Below, piece after piece: positions 43,294 through 51,298 of a stretch of DNA of 64,000 nucleotides (positions are counted from its first letter, which is position 1; every line of letters starts with the position of its first letter). The notes beneath the pieces are model-generated. The model saw only the letters and a list, made by a program, of their open reading frames with translations. It did not search any database and was not told the DNA's origin. Origin of the DNA: Streptomyces albiflavescens (GTDB lineage Bacteria > Actinomycetota > Actinomycetes > Streptomycetales > Streptomycetaceae). The stretch lies in contig NZ_BMMM01000001.1 in NCBI RefSeq assembly GCF_014645835.1, positions 1 through 64,000 on the forward strand. Direction: 5' to 3'. The position numbers and the translations under genes are program-made.

Positions 43294-44118
43294 GCTCCCG
43301 CGGTCTCCGTTCCTCCGATTGCGGCTGTCTACGGTCGAGACCACGCGGCTACCGCGTGGTTGCCGACGACTCCATGGTGTGTTCGGGTGCTGCAGGGACT
43401 GTGGTCACGGAAAGTCACGGCTGTTCCAATCGCTTGCTTCATGGACCGGGGTGAGCGCGTCCCTGTGACAGGACTGGGCAGAAAAATGCCGGCCGGCTGC
43501 TGACGGAGGAGTCGACTCCAGGCGGACACACGGTGTTTTCGCAGCCCATGACACGATCGTGTGGGCAAGCCCAATCACGTGGAATCGTTCCCAACAGTGC
43601 CATTAAAACATTGACACGTTGTGGATCAGCACGCCGGTCGTTCCGCTTCCCGTCGAGGCCCGAAGTTGGTCTGACTCGACATGGCTGTGTCGCTGTCAGG
43701 TTCGGGGCGTGATGGGTTGGTCGACGCGCGCATCACAGCAGTCGCCGACACGTTGCCCCGGCTGCGCTCCAGGCTTCCACCGCTGAGGCTGCGGACGGTG
43801 AGAGTCACTGCGGATCCTTCGCGCGAACGGATGCCGACGGTCTCAGCGATCACGCCTGCGGGGATGGGGCAAAGCACTCCATGCCCTGCAGGCCGTGAAG
43901 GGGACATACCCGTTGCATGAGCCGTGAACAGTGGCAACAATTGGTGCGGTTGCTTCCGTGGGCGAGTCTCTTGGGAAACCGTGGGGCTGTCCAGTGCATC
44001 TACGTTCCGCCTGGGCTGCTGCATATGATGTCGAGGGGTACCCATACCCGCGTCCAGACCGAGCGGCACCGCAGGTGAGCCGGGGCGCGGCACGAAGGGT
44101 TGAGGATGAGAGGAACCC
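43294..44118. other. 825-base region between the second ECF41 gene and the coiled-coil gene
   Basis: It contains the minus-strand ECF41 promoter (43444-43470) and a 12-bp palindrome ACACGATCGTGT at 43551-43562. A 97-codon minus-strand frame (43626-43916) is open but lacks a ribosome-binding site and any recognised motif. GGGTACCC at 44037-44044 lies in the upstream region of the next gene. I see no certain gene. Confidence 0.4.
43444..43470 (-). promoter_or_regulatory. ECF41/SigJ-type promoter of the second ECF41 sigma gene
   Basis: Read on the minus strand: TGTCACA (43470-43464), a 16-base spacer, GGTC (43447-43444). It points at the sigma gene, whose start is 151 bases further. Confidence 0.68.
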
Positions 44119-44712
44119 ATGGTCTCCGTAACCCACGCGGCGCACAACATCGAGATCACTGCTGAAGGCCTTCAAGAGGAACTGGCCCGCCTGGAGCTTC
44201 AGAAGGAGGCGCTGGAAAGGGAATTGGCCGCGGTCATGGCGCATCTCGGCTCGGTGCGGCGGACCCTCAGCGCCTTTGAGTCACTGATGCGCGCCCCGAC
44301 TGCTGCGGCGTCGACGGGACCGACCGGATCTGCAGCTGCGGAGCGCGGCCAGGCTGCAGCCCCGGCCGCCCCGCAGACATCCGTCGCCTCCCCCGGAGCC
44401 ACGGACACCACAACGCCATCCGCAGCACCCAAGGCTCGGAAGCCGGAGAAGGGCAAGACCGCGGAACGTCCGGTTTCCACCGACACCGACGCGGACGGGC
44501 AGAAGCAGTACGGCAAGCTCACCGAGCAGATCATGGAGTACTTCGCCAAAGTCGGCGACGTCGACGTGCGGGCTCGCGAAGTCGCAGCTGCTCTCGGCCG
44601 TGACTCCGACAGCGGAAGCATCAACGCGGTCCGCAGCACACTCGATCGCCTTGTCGGTACGTCCCGTGTCCGGCGAACCGGCCGGGGCCTCTACCGCGCC
44701 AAGCGTTCCTAG
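44119..44712 (+). CDS. Coiled-coil protein with C-terminal winged-helix-like domain
   Basis: This 197-residue protein has three visible parts. Residues 12-58 are a strong coiled coil (LQEELARLELQKEALERELA). Residues 60-125 are an Ala/Pro/Thr-rich disordered linker. Residues 130-197 are compact and helical (QIMEYFAKVGDVDVRAREVA, then RSTLDRLVGTSRVRRTGRGL), with the helix-turn-helix plus basic wing layout of winged-helix DNA-binding domains. A dimeric DNA-binding or nucleoid-type regulator is likely; I do not recognise a named family. AGAGGA lies five bases before the ATG. Confidence 0.75.
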   Translation: MVSVTHAAHNIEITAEGLQEELARLELQKEALERELAAVMAHLGSVRRTLSAFESLMRAPTAAASTGPTGSAAAERGQAAAPAAPQTSVASPGATDTTTPSAAPKARKPEKGKTAERPVSTDTDADGQKQYGKLTEQIMEYFAKVGDVDVRAREVAAALGRDSDSGSINAVRSTLDRLVGTSRVRRTGRGLYRAKRS

Positions 44713-45270
44713 GCCGTACCCCTGGCGGTCCGGGGCACAGCAGTAAGCAGTCCGGCTGTGCCCGAGAAGCAGTCCGGCCCTGCCCGAGTGCAGCACCAAG
44801 AATGTGATGACCACACCTTGTGTGCGCTGACGCCGAGGCGTGGCCAATCGTCGCGGCCGTCGCGTCCCTCGACAGCGCTGCAACCCTGCAGACGCTCGCG
44901 ACACTCCCCCATCAGCAGCCAGTCAGCCACGGCAGGACTGGTTGCCGGGCAGATCGCGGCACCGGCGTACGTCGGCGTGGTCGGGCACGAGGTGTGGTGG
45001 GTGGAACCACGCCCGGAGGAAGACGGCCGGACTTCCGTTTCGCTGCGCCCTGAGGCCCGGGCCGTGTTCCGGGCGCCACTCATCGGGGGAGTGCGTGGCG
45101 CCCGGAACACTATGTTGATCCTATCAATGTTTTGCTTCCTTGCCGACGATGTTGGCACCGCCCATGCATGTTGCCACCTCGTCCGTCAAGCCATCGCTCC
45201 ATACGGGACTCGATCTGGCGCTGGAGCCTGACGAGTGTGCCCCACCGTTTGATCAGCGACATGTTCTCGC
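44713..45270. other. 558-base interval between convergent genes
   Basis: No gene was recognised. It includes two imperfect 22-bp tandem copies beginning AGCAGTCCGGC (44746 and 44768), a 16-bp perfect inverted repeat at 45064-45110 and a small dyad TTGATCCTATCAA just after it. Confidence 0.45.
45064..45110. repeat. 16-bp perfect inverted repeat
   Basis: GTGTTCCGGGCGCCAC (45064-45079) and GTGGCGCCCGGAACAC (45095-45110) are exact complements around a 15-base loop. It lies between convergent genes, 350 and 160 bases from their stops. It could be a bidirectional terminator or a remnant end of a mobile element. Confidence 0.65.
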
Positions 45271-46626
45271 TCATGGGGCCGCGTGGTCACTCGCTCGGCT
45301 CTCGCCGGAACGCTCCGGATTCGCGCTCGTGACGAACGCGTCCCGTGGGTGCTGCACAGAGGCGAGGGAGACAAGATCCCGGCCGAACACGGCGGCGGTG
45401 AGCCAGACAGTGAGAACCCGGATCTTGCGCTCCCAGGAGGGCACGGCCAGGACGTGATAGCCCCGGTGCATCAGCCAGGCAGGAAGTCCCTTGATGACGA
45501 TGCTCTTGTACTGGAAGATGCCTCGCCCCAGCCCCAGTGTCGCCACCACTCCGAGACTGCTGTGGCGGTAGTTTCGGATTCTTCCCCCGTGCAGGCTCGC
45601 CGCGATGTTCTTGGCAAGGCGCCTGCCCTGCCGTACAGCATGCTGCGCGTTCGGTACCGTGCGAGCCTCCGGCACGGACGAAGCCAGATCGGGAACGGCC
45701 GCGTCGTCTCCGGCCGCCCACACATCCGGCACAGGTTCGCTGTCGGTGCCCGCTCGCAGGTCAGGCCGGACCACGAGCAGGCCACGCTCGTCGACCAGGA
45801 GATCGGTGTGGTTGTGCACGACGGGGTTCGAGGCGTTGCCGGCGGTCCAGACGATCAACGCCGAGTCGAACTCCTCTCCGTTGGAGAGCACGACATGCCC
45901 GTCTTCGACGGAGACGAGTTGCGTGTTCAGGTGGATGTGCGCGCCACGGCGTTCCAAGGAGCGCACCACCCAGGCACCGGGTTTGTCGTTCACCTCGGGC
46001 AGGATGCGGCCCCGGGCCTCGACCAGGTGGAAGGACAGGTCGTCGATGCTCAGCTCCGGATATGACTTGAGCATCGCAGTCGCCAGGGACAGCAGCTCGC
46101 CGAAGCCTTCGACGCCGGAGAACCCGCCGCCCACGAACGTGACGGTGAGCAGCCTCCGCCGCTCGGCGCCGGGCGGCAGCGAGGCTGCCTGATCCAAGGC
46201 GGTCATCAGCCGGTCGCGGATGGCCACCGCCTCCTCCACGTGCTTCAGGCCGATCGCCTGCTGCGCAAGCCCGGGGATGGGGAAAGTGCGGGTCACGGCA
46301 CCGGCTGTGACCACGAGGATGTCGTAGCGCAGTTCGTAGTCGTCTCCGTTCGCAGGTCGGACGGTGGCTGTCCGGTCCGCGTTGCGGATCTCGATCACGC
46401 TTCCCGCGATCAGTCGGGTGGAGCGCAGGTGCCGTCGCAACGACACTGCGGCATGACGCGCCTCAACCGATCCAGCCGTCACCTCCGGCAGAAAGGGCTG
46501 ATAGGTCATGTAGGGGCGGGGATCGACAACCGTGACCCGCGCCTCACCCGCACGCAGCCTCTTCCCGAGGCCCCATGCCGTGTAGAAGCCTGCGTAGCCG
46601 CCGCCGACGATCACAATCTCACGCAT
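45271..46626 (-). CDS. Type II NADH dehydrogenase (NDH-2-like FAD oxidoreductase)
   Basis: This 451-residue protein passes electrons from NADH to quinone without proton pumping. It has an N-terminal FAD-binding loop (EIVIVGGGYAGFYTAWGLGK), an NADH-binding loop (VTFVGGGFSGVEGFGEL) and the second FAD motif with its Asp (VWAAGDDAAVPD). PNAQHAVRQGRRLAKNI and a C-terminal amphipathic stretch for membrane contact match NDH-2. It carries an ECF41-type promoter on its own strand and so joins the redox genes of this region. An imperfect inverted repeat lies in the leader between the promoter and the ATG. Confidence 0.9.
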   Translation of the reverse strand: MREIVIVGGGYAGFYTAWGLGKRLRAGEARVTVVDPRPYMTYQPFLPEVTAGSVEARHAAVSLRRHLRSTRLIAGSVIEIRNADRTATVRPANGDDYELRYDILVVTAGAVTRTFPIPGLAQQAIGLKHVEEAVAIRDRLMTALDQAASLPPGAERRRLLTVTFVGGGFSGVEGFGELLSLATAMLKSYPELSIDDLSFHLVEARGRILPEVNDKPGAWVVRSLERRGAHIHLNTQLVSVEDGHVVLSNGEEFDSALIVWTAGNASNPVVHNHTDLLVDERGLLVVRPDLRAGTDSEPVPDVWAAGDDAAVPDLASSVPEARTVPNAQHAVRQGRRLAKNIAASLHGGRIRNYRHSSLGVVATLGLGRGIFQYKSIVIKGLPAWLMHRGYHVLAVPSWERKIRVLTVWLTAAVFGRDLVSLASVQHPRDAFVTSANPERSGESRASDHAAP

Positions 46627-46658
46627 GATTCCCTCTGTCTGTTGGCCGACAACAGATA

Positions 46659-46685
46659 GACAGGGCGGGGCACGCTCGTGTGACA
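46659..46685 (-). promoter_or_regulatory. ECF41/SigJ-type promoter of the NDH-2 gene
   Basis: Read on the minus strand: TGTCACA (46685-46679), a 16-base spacer, TGTC (46662-46659), 33 bases before the ATG. The leader from 46663 to 46635 forms an imperfect dyad (CTGTC, TGTTG and their complements) overlapping the -10. Confidence 0.68.
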
Positions 46686-46854
46686 GACGACGGTGGCAAA
46701 GCGGCCGAGGCGTGCCGCACCGGGCTGGCTACGGGTGAGAGGCGGCGGGGCGGTGCACTGATGACAACGTGTGTGCGCTCGTCAGGCCCAGGCCCAGGCC
46801 GTCACCGGCACGAACGAACCGTCCTGCCGGAACAGTCGGACAACGACTCGCTGC

Positions 46855-47484
46855 CTATGCGGACTTCTTGTGCCGCTCGTGGTGCCGGGCGACCCTGGCT
46901 CGGTTTCCGCACGACGGTTTGCACCACTCCTGGCGCGGGTGCTCCTTGATGAAGTACCGCACGCAGCGCGGCGCGTGACAGGCGCGCAGACGCCGCCGGT
47001 CGGGGCTCGCGAGGAAAGCCGTCGCGGCGCGGGCGAGGACGGCCGCGAGCGGAATGTCCCCGTACGGGGCCTCCTCGCGTACGACGGGGTCGGCGTCCTC
47101 GTCCCATACGAGGACGGGAACGGTCGCGGTGAGCGCGGCCGCCTCGTTGAGTCGCGCCACGGCCTGCGGTACGGGAAGCAGCCGGGCGCTGTCGGCCGCG
47201 CTCGGCTCACCCGGGCGTACGGCGCGGGCGAAGAGGGCACGGACGGCGGCGCGGAGGACTCGGACGGCGGTGAGCGTCGCCTGATCGGCGACGAAACGGT
47301 CGGCTCCCGGCAGCGTGTCGCGGTGCGCGTCGAGCCAGACGGTCAGCCCCGCCGGGTCGGCGAGATCGTCGGCGACACCGCCGTGACCGTCGTGCCGGAT
47401 GGTCAGGGCGAGGTCCAGGGCGAGCCGGGCGTCCCCGCTGATCGAGTCCTCCATGGCGCTAATGATAAGTTCAGCGACTTTCAT
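46855..47484 (-). CDS. CGNR zinc-finger / ABATE-domain transcriptional regulator
   Basis: This 209-residue protein has an N-terminal ABATE (stress-induced) domain (RLALDLALTIRHDGHGGVAD) and a C-terminal CGNR finger. The finger reads C-HAPR-C, then WCKPSCGNRARVARHHERH, with the four cysteines and the eponymous CGNR followed by a basic helix that should bind DNA. The start is uncertain: ATG 47484 or ATG 47455. A perfect 10-bp inverted repeat spans 47456-47490, so the downstream start would place it exactly at operator position. It lies 19 bases after the universal stress gene on the same strand. Confidence 0.88.
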   Translation of the reverse strand: MKVAELIISAMEDSISGDARLALDLALTIRHDGHGGVADDLADPAGLTVWLDAHRDTLPGADRFVADQATLTAVRVLRAAVRALFARAVRPGEPSAADSARLLPVPQAVARLNEAAALTATVPVLVWDEDADPVVREEAPYGDIPLAAVLARAATAFLASPDRRRLRACHAPRCVRYFIKEHPRQEWCKPSCGNRARVARHHERHKKSA

Positions 47485-47490
47485 TAGCGC
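47456..47490. promoter_or_regulatory. 10-bp perfect inverted repeat at the start of the CGNR gene
   Basis: GCGCTAATGA (47456-47465) and TCATTAGCGC (47481-47490) are exact complements separated by 15 bases, about two and a half helical turns centre to centre. The sequence is less GC-rich than its surroundings. It is a good candidate for the binding site of the CGNR protein itself. Confidence 0.6.
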
Positions 47491-47503
47491 ACGACGACGT
47501 CGC

Positions 47504-48406
47504 TCACTCCGCGGCGGCCGCCGGTGGCACCACCGCGACCGGGCTCGCCGCGTGCAGGAGCGCGGCCTGGGTGACCGAGCCGATCATGCGGGCGGGTGCG
47601 AGGAGGCGACGGCGGTGGCGGCCCACGACGAGTAGTTCGGCGTCCTTCGAGGCCGCGACGAGGTGGCCGGCCGCGTCTCCCGGTGGCACGTAGAGGTCGA
47701 CCTGGAGATCGGGGTGTCGTTCGCGGTGTGGGGCGACAAAGCTCTCGGCCAGGGTGCGGGTCTCGCCCTCGACGGCGTCCTGGTCGAGCGTGGCGGGTGC
47801 GTAGTCACCGGGCACGGCCCACGTCGGATCCGGCCAGGTGTACGCGGCGACCACCTGGACGCGGGCGGCGCGCAGGGCCGCCTCCCCGAACGCGAAGGCG
47901 AGCGTCGCCTCGTCCGGACTGTCCACGTGAAGGCCGACGACGACACGCGGCCCCGGTTCGACCGGGGGTGCGTCGGGCACGTCGCGTCCGGGGCGCGGCA
48001 CCACGACCACCGGGCAATCGGCGTCCCGCGCCGCGGCCATCCCGCTGGAACCGAGCAGCAGACCGACGAAGCCACCGCGGCCCCGGGAGCCGAGTACCAA
48101 CAGCTGGGCGGCGGAGCCGAGTTCGGGCAGCACGGCACCCGGGGTGCCCTCCAGGGCCACGTACTCCGTCGCCGGCGGGTCGGCCCGCCCCGCCAGGTGG
48201 GTGCGCACCTGGTCGAGCACATGATCCTCGGCCGGATCCGGTGGTCCGGCGACCAGGACGTCCGGTTGCCCCCAGGGCGCGTACTGCCGCACATGGACCA
48301 CACGCAGCGGCGCCCGGCGTGTCCGGGCAGCCGCGAGGGCCCAGTCCAGGGCGCGCAGGCCGTCGTCCGATCCGTCCACCGCCGCGATGACCGGCAGGGT
48401 GCTCAT
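47504..48406 (-). CDS. Tandem universal stress protein
   Basis: The protein has 300 residues with two UspA domains of about 145 residues. The first ends with the ATP-binding signature LLVLGSRGRGGFVGLLLGS (G-x2-G-x9-G-S type). The second repeats it in degenerate form (LLVVGRHRRRLLAPARMIGS). Each domain starts with the usual aspartate strand (VIAAVDGSDDGLRALDWAL and VVVGLHVDSPDEATLAFAF). Dual-USP proteins in actinobacteria are often induced by hypoxia or dormancy. It is probably cotranscribed with the CGNR regulator downstream. Confidence 0.92.
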   Translation of the reverse strand: MSTLPVIAAVDGSDDGLRALDWALAAARTRRAPLRVVHVRQYAPWGQPDVLVAGPPDPAEDHVLDQVRTHLAGRADPPATEYVALEGTPGAVLPELGSAAQLLVLGSRGRGGFVGLLLGSSGMAAARDADCPVVVVPRPGRDVPDAPPVEPGPRVVVGLHVDSPDEATLAFAFGEAALRAARVQVVAAYTWPDPTWAVPGDYAPATLDQDAVEGETRTLAESFVAPHRERHPDLQVDLYVPPGDAAGHLVAASKDAELLVVGRHRRRLLAPARMIGSVTQAALLHAASPVAVVPPAAAAE

Positions 48407-48540
48407 GAAATCCTCGCCTTCGGCACGCCATTGATCTTCCTTGGGTCAGCCTGACTCAAGGACGGCCGCAGGACGGGCCGGCGGGGCGTGTGTCCGGGAA
48501 TCCGGAGGATCTCGGCACGAGAGGCGGGGCGGCAGAGGGC

Positions 48541-48691
48541 GCGGTCGGTCCGCGCGGCAGTCGGCCATCGCGGTCGGTCCGCGCGGCAGTCGGCCATCGC
48601 GGTCGGTCCGCGCGGCAGTCGGCCATCGCGGTCGGTCCGCGCGGCAGTCGGCCATCGCGGTCGGTCCGCGCGGCAGTCGGCCATCGCGGTC
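48541..48691. repeat. Five tandem copies of a 29-bp unit
   Basis: Copies start at 48541, 48570, 48599, 48628 and 48657, each containing GGTCGGTCCGCGCGGCAG and ending in TCGGCCATC, followed by six bases of a sixth copy. They appear identical. No spacers separate them, so this is not CRISPR. The array lies in the 347-base gap between the universal stress gene and DUF397, upstream of the former. Confidence 0.92.
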
Positions 48692-48753
48692 ACGACGGCC
48701 GCGCGACCGACCGCCGCCGAGACGGGCCGCGGCACGGCCCGACCGCTGTCGGC

Positions 48754-48996
48754 TCAGGTCAGATCGAACTCGCCCTCTCGGGCACCCGATACGAACGCGC
48801 CCCACTCCGCGGGTGTGAAGATCAAGGAAGGGCTTTCGGGCCGGCCGCTGTTGCGCATCGCGATGAAGCCCTCGACAAAGGCGATCTGGACGTCTCCCCG
48901 CCCTCGGCTGCTGGACTGCCACTCGGCGTTGCTGAGGTCCAGCTCCGGCTTGTCCCAGCCCTTGAGCGGTTGCTGCTCGATGGTGCTTTCGGCCAC
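48754..48996 (-). CDS. DUF397 domain protein
   Basis: This 80-residue protein matches DUF397: the start (KPELDLSNAEWQSSSRGRGD) and the end (SLIFTPAEWGAFVSGAREGE, the usual x-F-x-P-x-E-W-x-A-F motif). DUF397 proteins normally pair with an adjacent helix-turn-helix regulator as in BldB/Scr-type systems; none is next to this one. It starts with GTG after GGGAGGAG, seven bases upstream. The tandem repeat array lies just downstream of its stop. Confidence 0.85.
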   Translation of the reverse strand: MAESTIEQQPLKGWDKPELDLSNAEWQSSSRGRGDVQIAFVEGFIAMRNSGRPESPSLIFTPAEWGAFVSGAREGEFDLT

Positions 48997-49079
48997 GTCC
49001 GTGCTCCTCCCGGTTCGTCGTCCGCCGCCAGCCTAGCGATCGGTTCCGGCGGCCGACAGGCCACGTGAGGAGGACGGTT

Positions 49080-50246
49080 TCAGGAGGCGGGAGGCGCGGC
49101 GCCGACCAGCCACATGGAGAAGAACTGGGATCCGCCGCCATAGGCGTGCCCCAGCACCCGGCGAGCCCCGTCCACCTGGTGTTCTCCGGCCTGCCCACGC
49201 ACCTGAAGTGCCGCTTCGGCGAAGCGGATCATGCCGGAAGCGCCGATCGGATTGGTGGAGAGGACCCCGCCCGACATGTTGACGGGCAGGTCCCCGTCCA
49301 GCTCCGTCACCCCGGACTCGGTGAGCTTCCAGCCCTCGCCCTCCTCGGCGAACCCGAGGTTCTCCAGCCACATCGGCTCGTACCAGGAGAACGGCACGTA
49401 CATCTCGACGGCGTCGATGTCACGGCGCGGGTCCGCGATGCCGGCCTGCCGGTACACGTCGGCCGCGCAGTCCTTGCCCGCCTGCGGCGACACGAAGTCC
49501 TTGCCCGCGAAGAGGGTGGGTTCACTGCGCATCGCTCCGCCGTGCAACCACGCGGGCGGTCGCGGCGATCGGGCGGCCCCCGCACGGTCGGTGAGGATCA
49601 TCGCGCAGGCCCCGTCCGAGGACGGGCAGGTCTCCGAATAGCGGATGGGGTCCCACAGCATGGGCGAGGCCTGGACCTTCTCCAGCGTGAGGTCGTGCTC
49701 GTGGAGATGCGCGTAGGGGTTCTTCAGCGCGTTGCGGCGGTCCTTGTACGCGACGAGCGAACCGACCGTGTCGGGTGCGCCGGTGCGCCGCATGTACGCG
49801 CGCACGTGCGGCGCGAAGAAGCCGCCGGCCCCGGCCAGTAGCGGCTGCTGGAAAGGGATCGGCAGCGACAGGCCCCACATGGCGTTCGACTCGGACTGCT
49901 TCTCGTAGGCCAGGGTCAGGACAGTGCCGTGGACGCGTCCCGCGATCAGGTTCGTGGCGACGAGGGCGGTCGATCCGCCGACGGAGCCGGCCGTGTGCAC
50001 CCGCAGCATCGGCTTGCCGACCGCGCCCAGCGCGTCCGCGAGATACAGCTCCGGCATCATGACACCCTCGAAGAAGTCGGGCGCCTTGCCGATCACGACG
50101 GCGTCGATGTCGGCCCAGGTCAACTCTGCGTCGTCCAGGGCACGTTGGGCCGCCTCGCGCACCAGGCCGGCGATGGACACATCCCGGCGGGCCGCCACGT
50201 GCTTGGTCTGGCCGATGCCTACGACGGCCACGGGCTCCTTGCTCAT
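49080..50246 (-). CDS. Thiolase-like lipid-transfer family protein (SCP2-thiolase type)
   Basis: The 388-residue protein has the thiolase double fold. At the position of the nucleophilic Cys it reads LRVHTAGSVGGSTALVATNL, with no Cys, as in the Ltp/DUF35-partnered thiolase-like proteins. C-terminal motifs include MYVPFSWYEPMW, NMSGGVLSTNPIGASGM and GHAYGGGSQFF. Such proteins act as acyl-CoA aldolases or thiolases together with a DUF35 subunit, which is encoded two genes upstream. Its start overlaps the stop of the preceding gene (ATGA), so the two are translationally coupled. Confidence 0.85.
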   Translation of the reverse strand: MSKEPVAVVGIGQTKHVAARRDVSIAGLVREAAQRALDDAELTWADIDAVVIGKAPDFFEGVMMPELYLADALGAVGKPMLRVHTAGSVGGSTALVATNLIAGRVHGTVLTLAYEKQSESNAMWGLSLPIPFQQPLLAGAGGFFAPHVRAYMRRTGAPDTVGSLVAYKDRRNALKNPYAHLHEHDLTLEKVQASPMLWDPIRYSETCPSSDGACAMILTDRAGAARSPRPPAWLHGGAMRSEPTLFAGKDFVSPQAGKDCAADVYRQAGIADPRRDIDAVEMYVPFSWYEPMWLENLGFAEEGEGWKLTESGVTELDGDLPVNMSGGVLSTNPIGASGMIRFAEAALQVRGQAGEHQVDGARRVLGHAYGGGSQFFSMWLVGAAPPAS

Positions 50247-51298
50247 CGGGCATCCCCTTCGAGTACGGCGACCAGGTTCTGTTGGAGGCAGGGGCCTGAA
50301 GTGGCGTGCGCGAGCGCCCGGTCGGATGCGCCCCGATGGATGCGCGCGGCGGCCTCACCGATGCGGATCAGCCCGGCCGCCATCACCGGGTTGGCGGCGA
50401 GGGCGCCCCCGGAGGGGTTGACCGTCACGCTCTCCGCGAGCCGCAGCGCCTTGCGCAGGACCACCTCCTGAGACGTGAAGGGGGCGTGCAACTCGGCGGT
50501 GTCGACGGGACGTTCGAAGACGCCCGCCTTCTCCGCGGCCAGGCGCGCGGACGGCGAGTCGGTCAGGTCGCGGACGCCGAGGCCGTGCGCCTCGATGCGG
50601 TGGTCGATGCCCCGGATCCAGGCGGGCCGTTCGCACAGCTCGCGGGCCCGCTCACCCGTCGCGAGGATCACGGCGGCGGCACCGTCCCCGATGGGCGGGC
50701 AGTCGCCGGTACGCAGGGGACGTACGAGGTAGTCGCCCTGAGCCACCGAACCACGAAGCTGTGCATGGGAGTTGGCGGCCGCCGAGGCACGGCTACGGGC
50801 CGCGACGGAGGCAAGAGCGGGCTCGTCGGTCTCGCCCGCGTCGATGAGCGCCTGCGCCTGAAGCGCCGCGAGCGCGACGGAATCCGGCCACAGGGGCGCC
50901 ACGTAGTACGGGTCGAGCTGCCGCGTCAAGACGTCTCGTACGGACCCGGGCGAGGACTTGCCGTACGCGTACACGAGCGCGGTGTCGACCTCCCCGGTGA
51001 GCAGCTTCGTCCACGCCTCGTACAGCGCCCAGGCGCCGTCCATCTCCACGTGCGACTCGGAGATGGGCGGCCAGGCGCCCACCCCGTCGAGCGCCATCGT
51101 GAAGGAGAAGGCACGGCCCGCGAGATAGTCGGTGGAACCGGAGCACGTGAAGCCGATGTCGCTGGTCTTCAGACCCGTCTGGTCGAGGACGTCGTGCAGG
51201 ACCGGGATGAGCATCTCCACCTCGGAGAGCTCGTCACTGGTGCGTCGGTGGTCGGTCTGCGCGAAGGCGACGACGGCGATGTCCCTGATGGGCGGCAT
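50243..51298 (-). CDS. Thiolase-domain protein, probable second subunit
   Basis: The 351-residue protein is thiolase-like (RDIAVVAFAQTDHRRTSDEL, MDGAWALYEAWTKLLTGEVD, GDGAAAVILATGERA and NPSGGALAANPVMAAGL). The catalytic Cys position is again not Cys (EMDGAWAL). Two different thiolase-like chains encoded side by side suggest a heteromeric enzyme. Its ATG directly follows the TAG of the DUF35 gene with no intervening base, and its stop overlaps the next start. Confidence 0.83.
   Translation of the reverse strand: MPPIRDIAVVAFAQTDHRRTSDELSEVEMLIPVLHDVLDQTGLKTSDIGFTCSGSTDYLAGRAFSFTMALDGVGAWPPISESHVEMDGAWALYEAWTKLLTGEVDTALVYAYGKSSPGSVRDVLTRQLDPYYVAPLWPDSVALAALQAQALIDAGETDEPALASVAARSRASAAANSHAQLRGSVAQGDYLVRPLRTGDCPPIGDGAAAVILATGERARELCERPAWIRGIDHRIEAHGLGVRDLTDSPSARLAAEKAGVFERPVDTAELHAPFTSQEVVLRKALRLAESVTVNPSGGALAANPVMAAGLIRIGEAAARIHRGASDRALAHATSGPCLQQNLVAVLEGDAR

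Noticed and set aside
43626..43916. Minus-strand ORF of about 97 codons
   Set aside because: No ribosome-binding site, moderate third-position GC and no recognisable motif; kept only as part of the intergenic description.
44037..44044. GGGTACCC as part of a SigB-type promoter for the coiled-coil gene
   Set aside because: No GNNT element is found at the required 14-16-base spacing upstream.
48541..48691. Possible CRISPR array from regularly spaced identical units
   Set aside because: The units are directly contiguous with no spacers and there are no cas genes; it is a plain tandem repeat.
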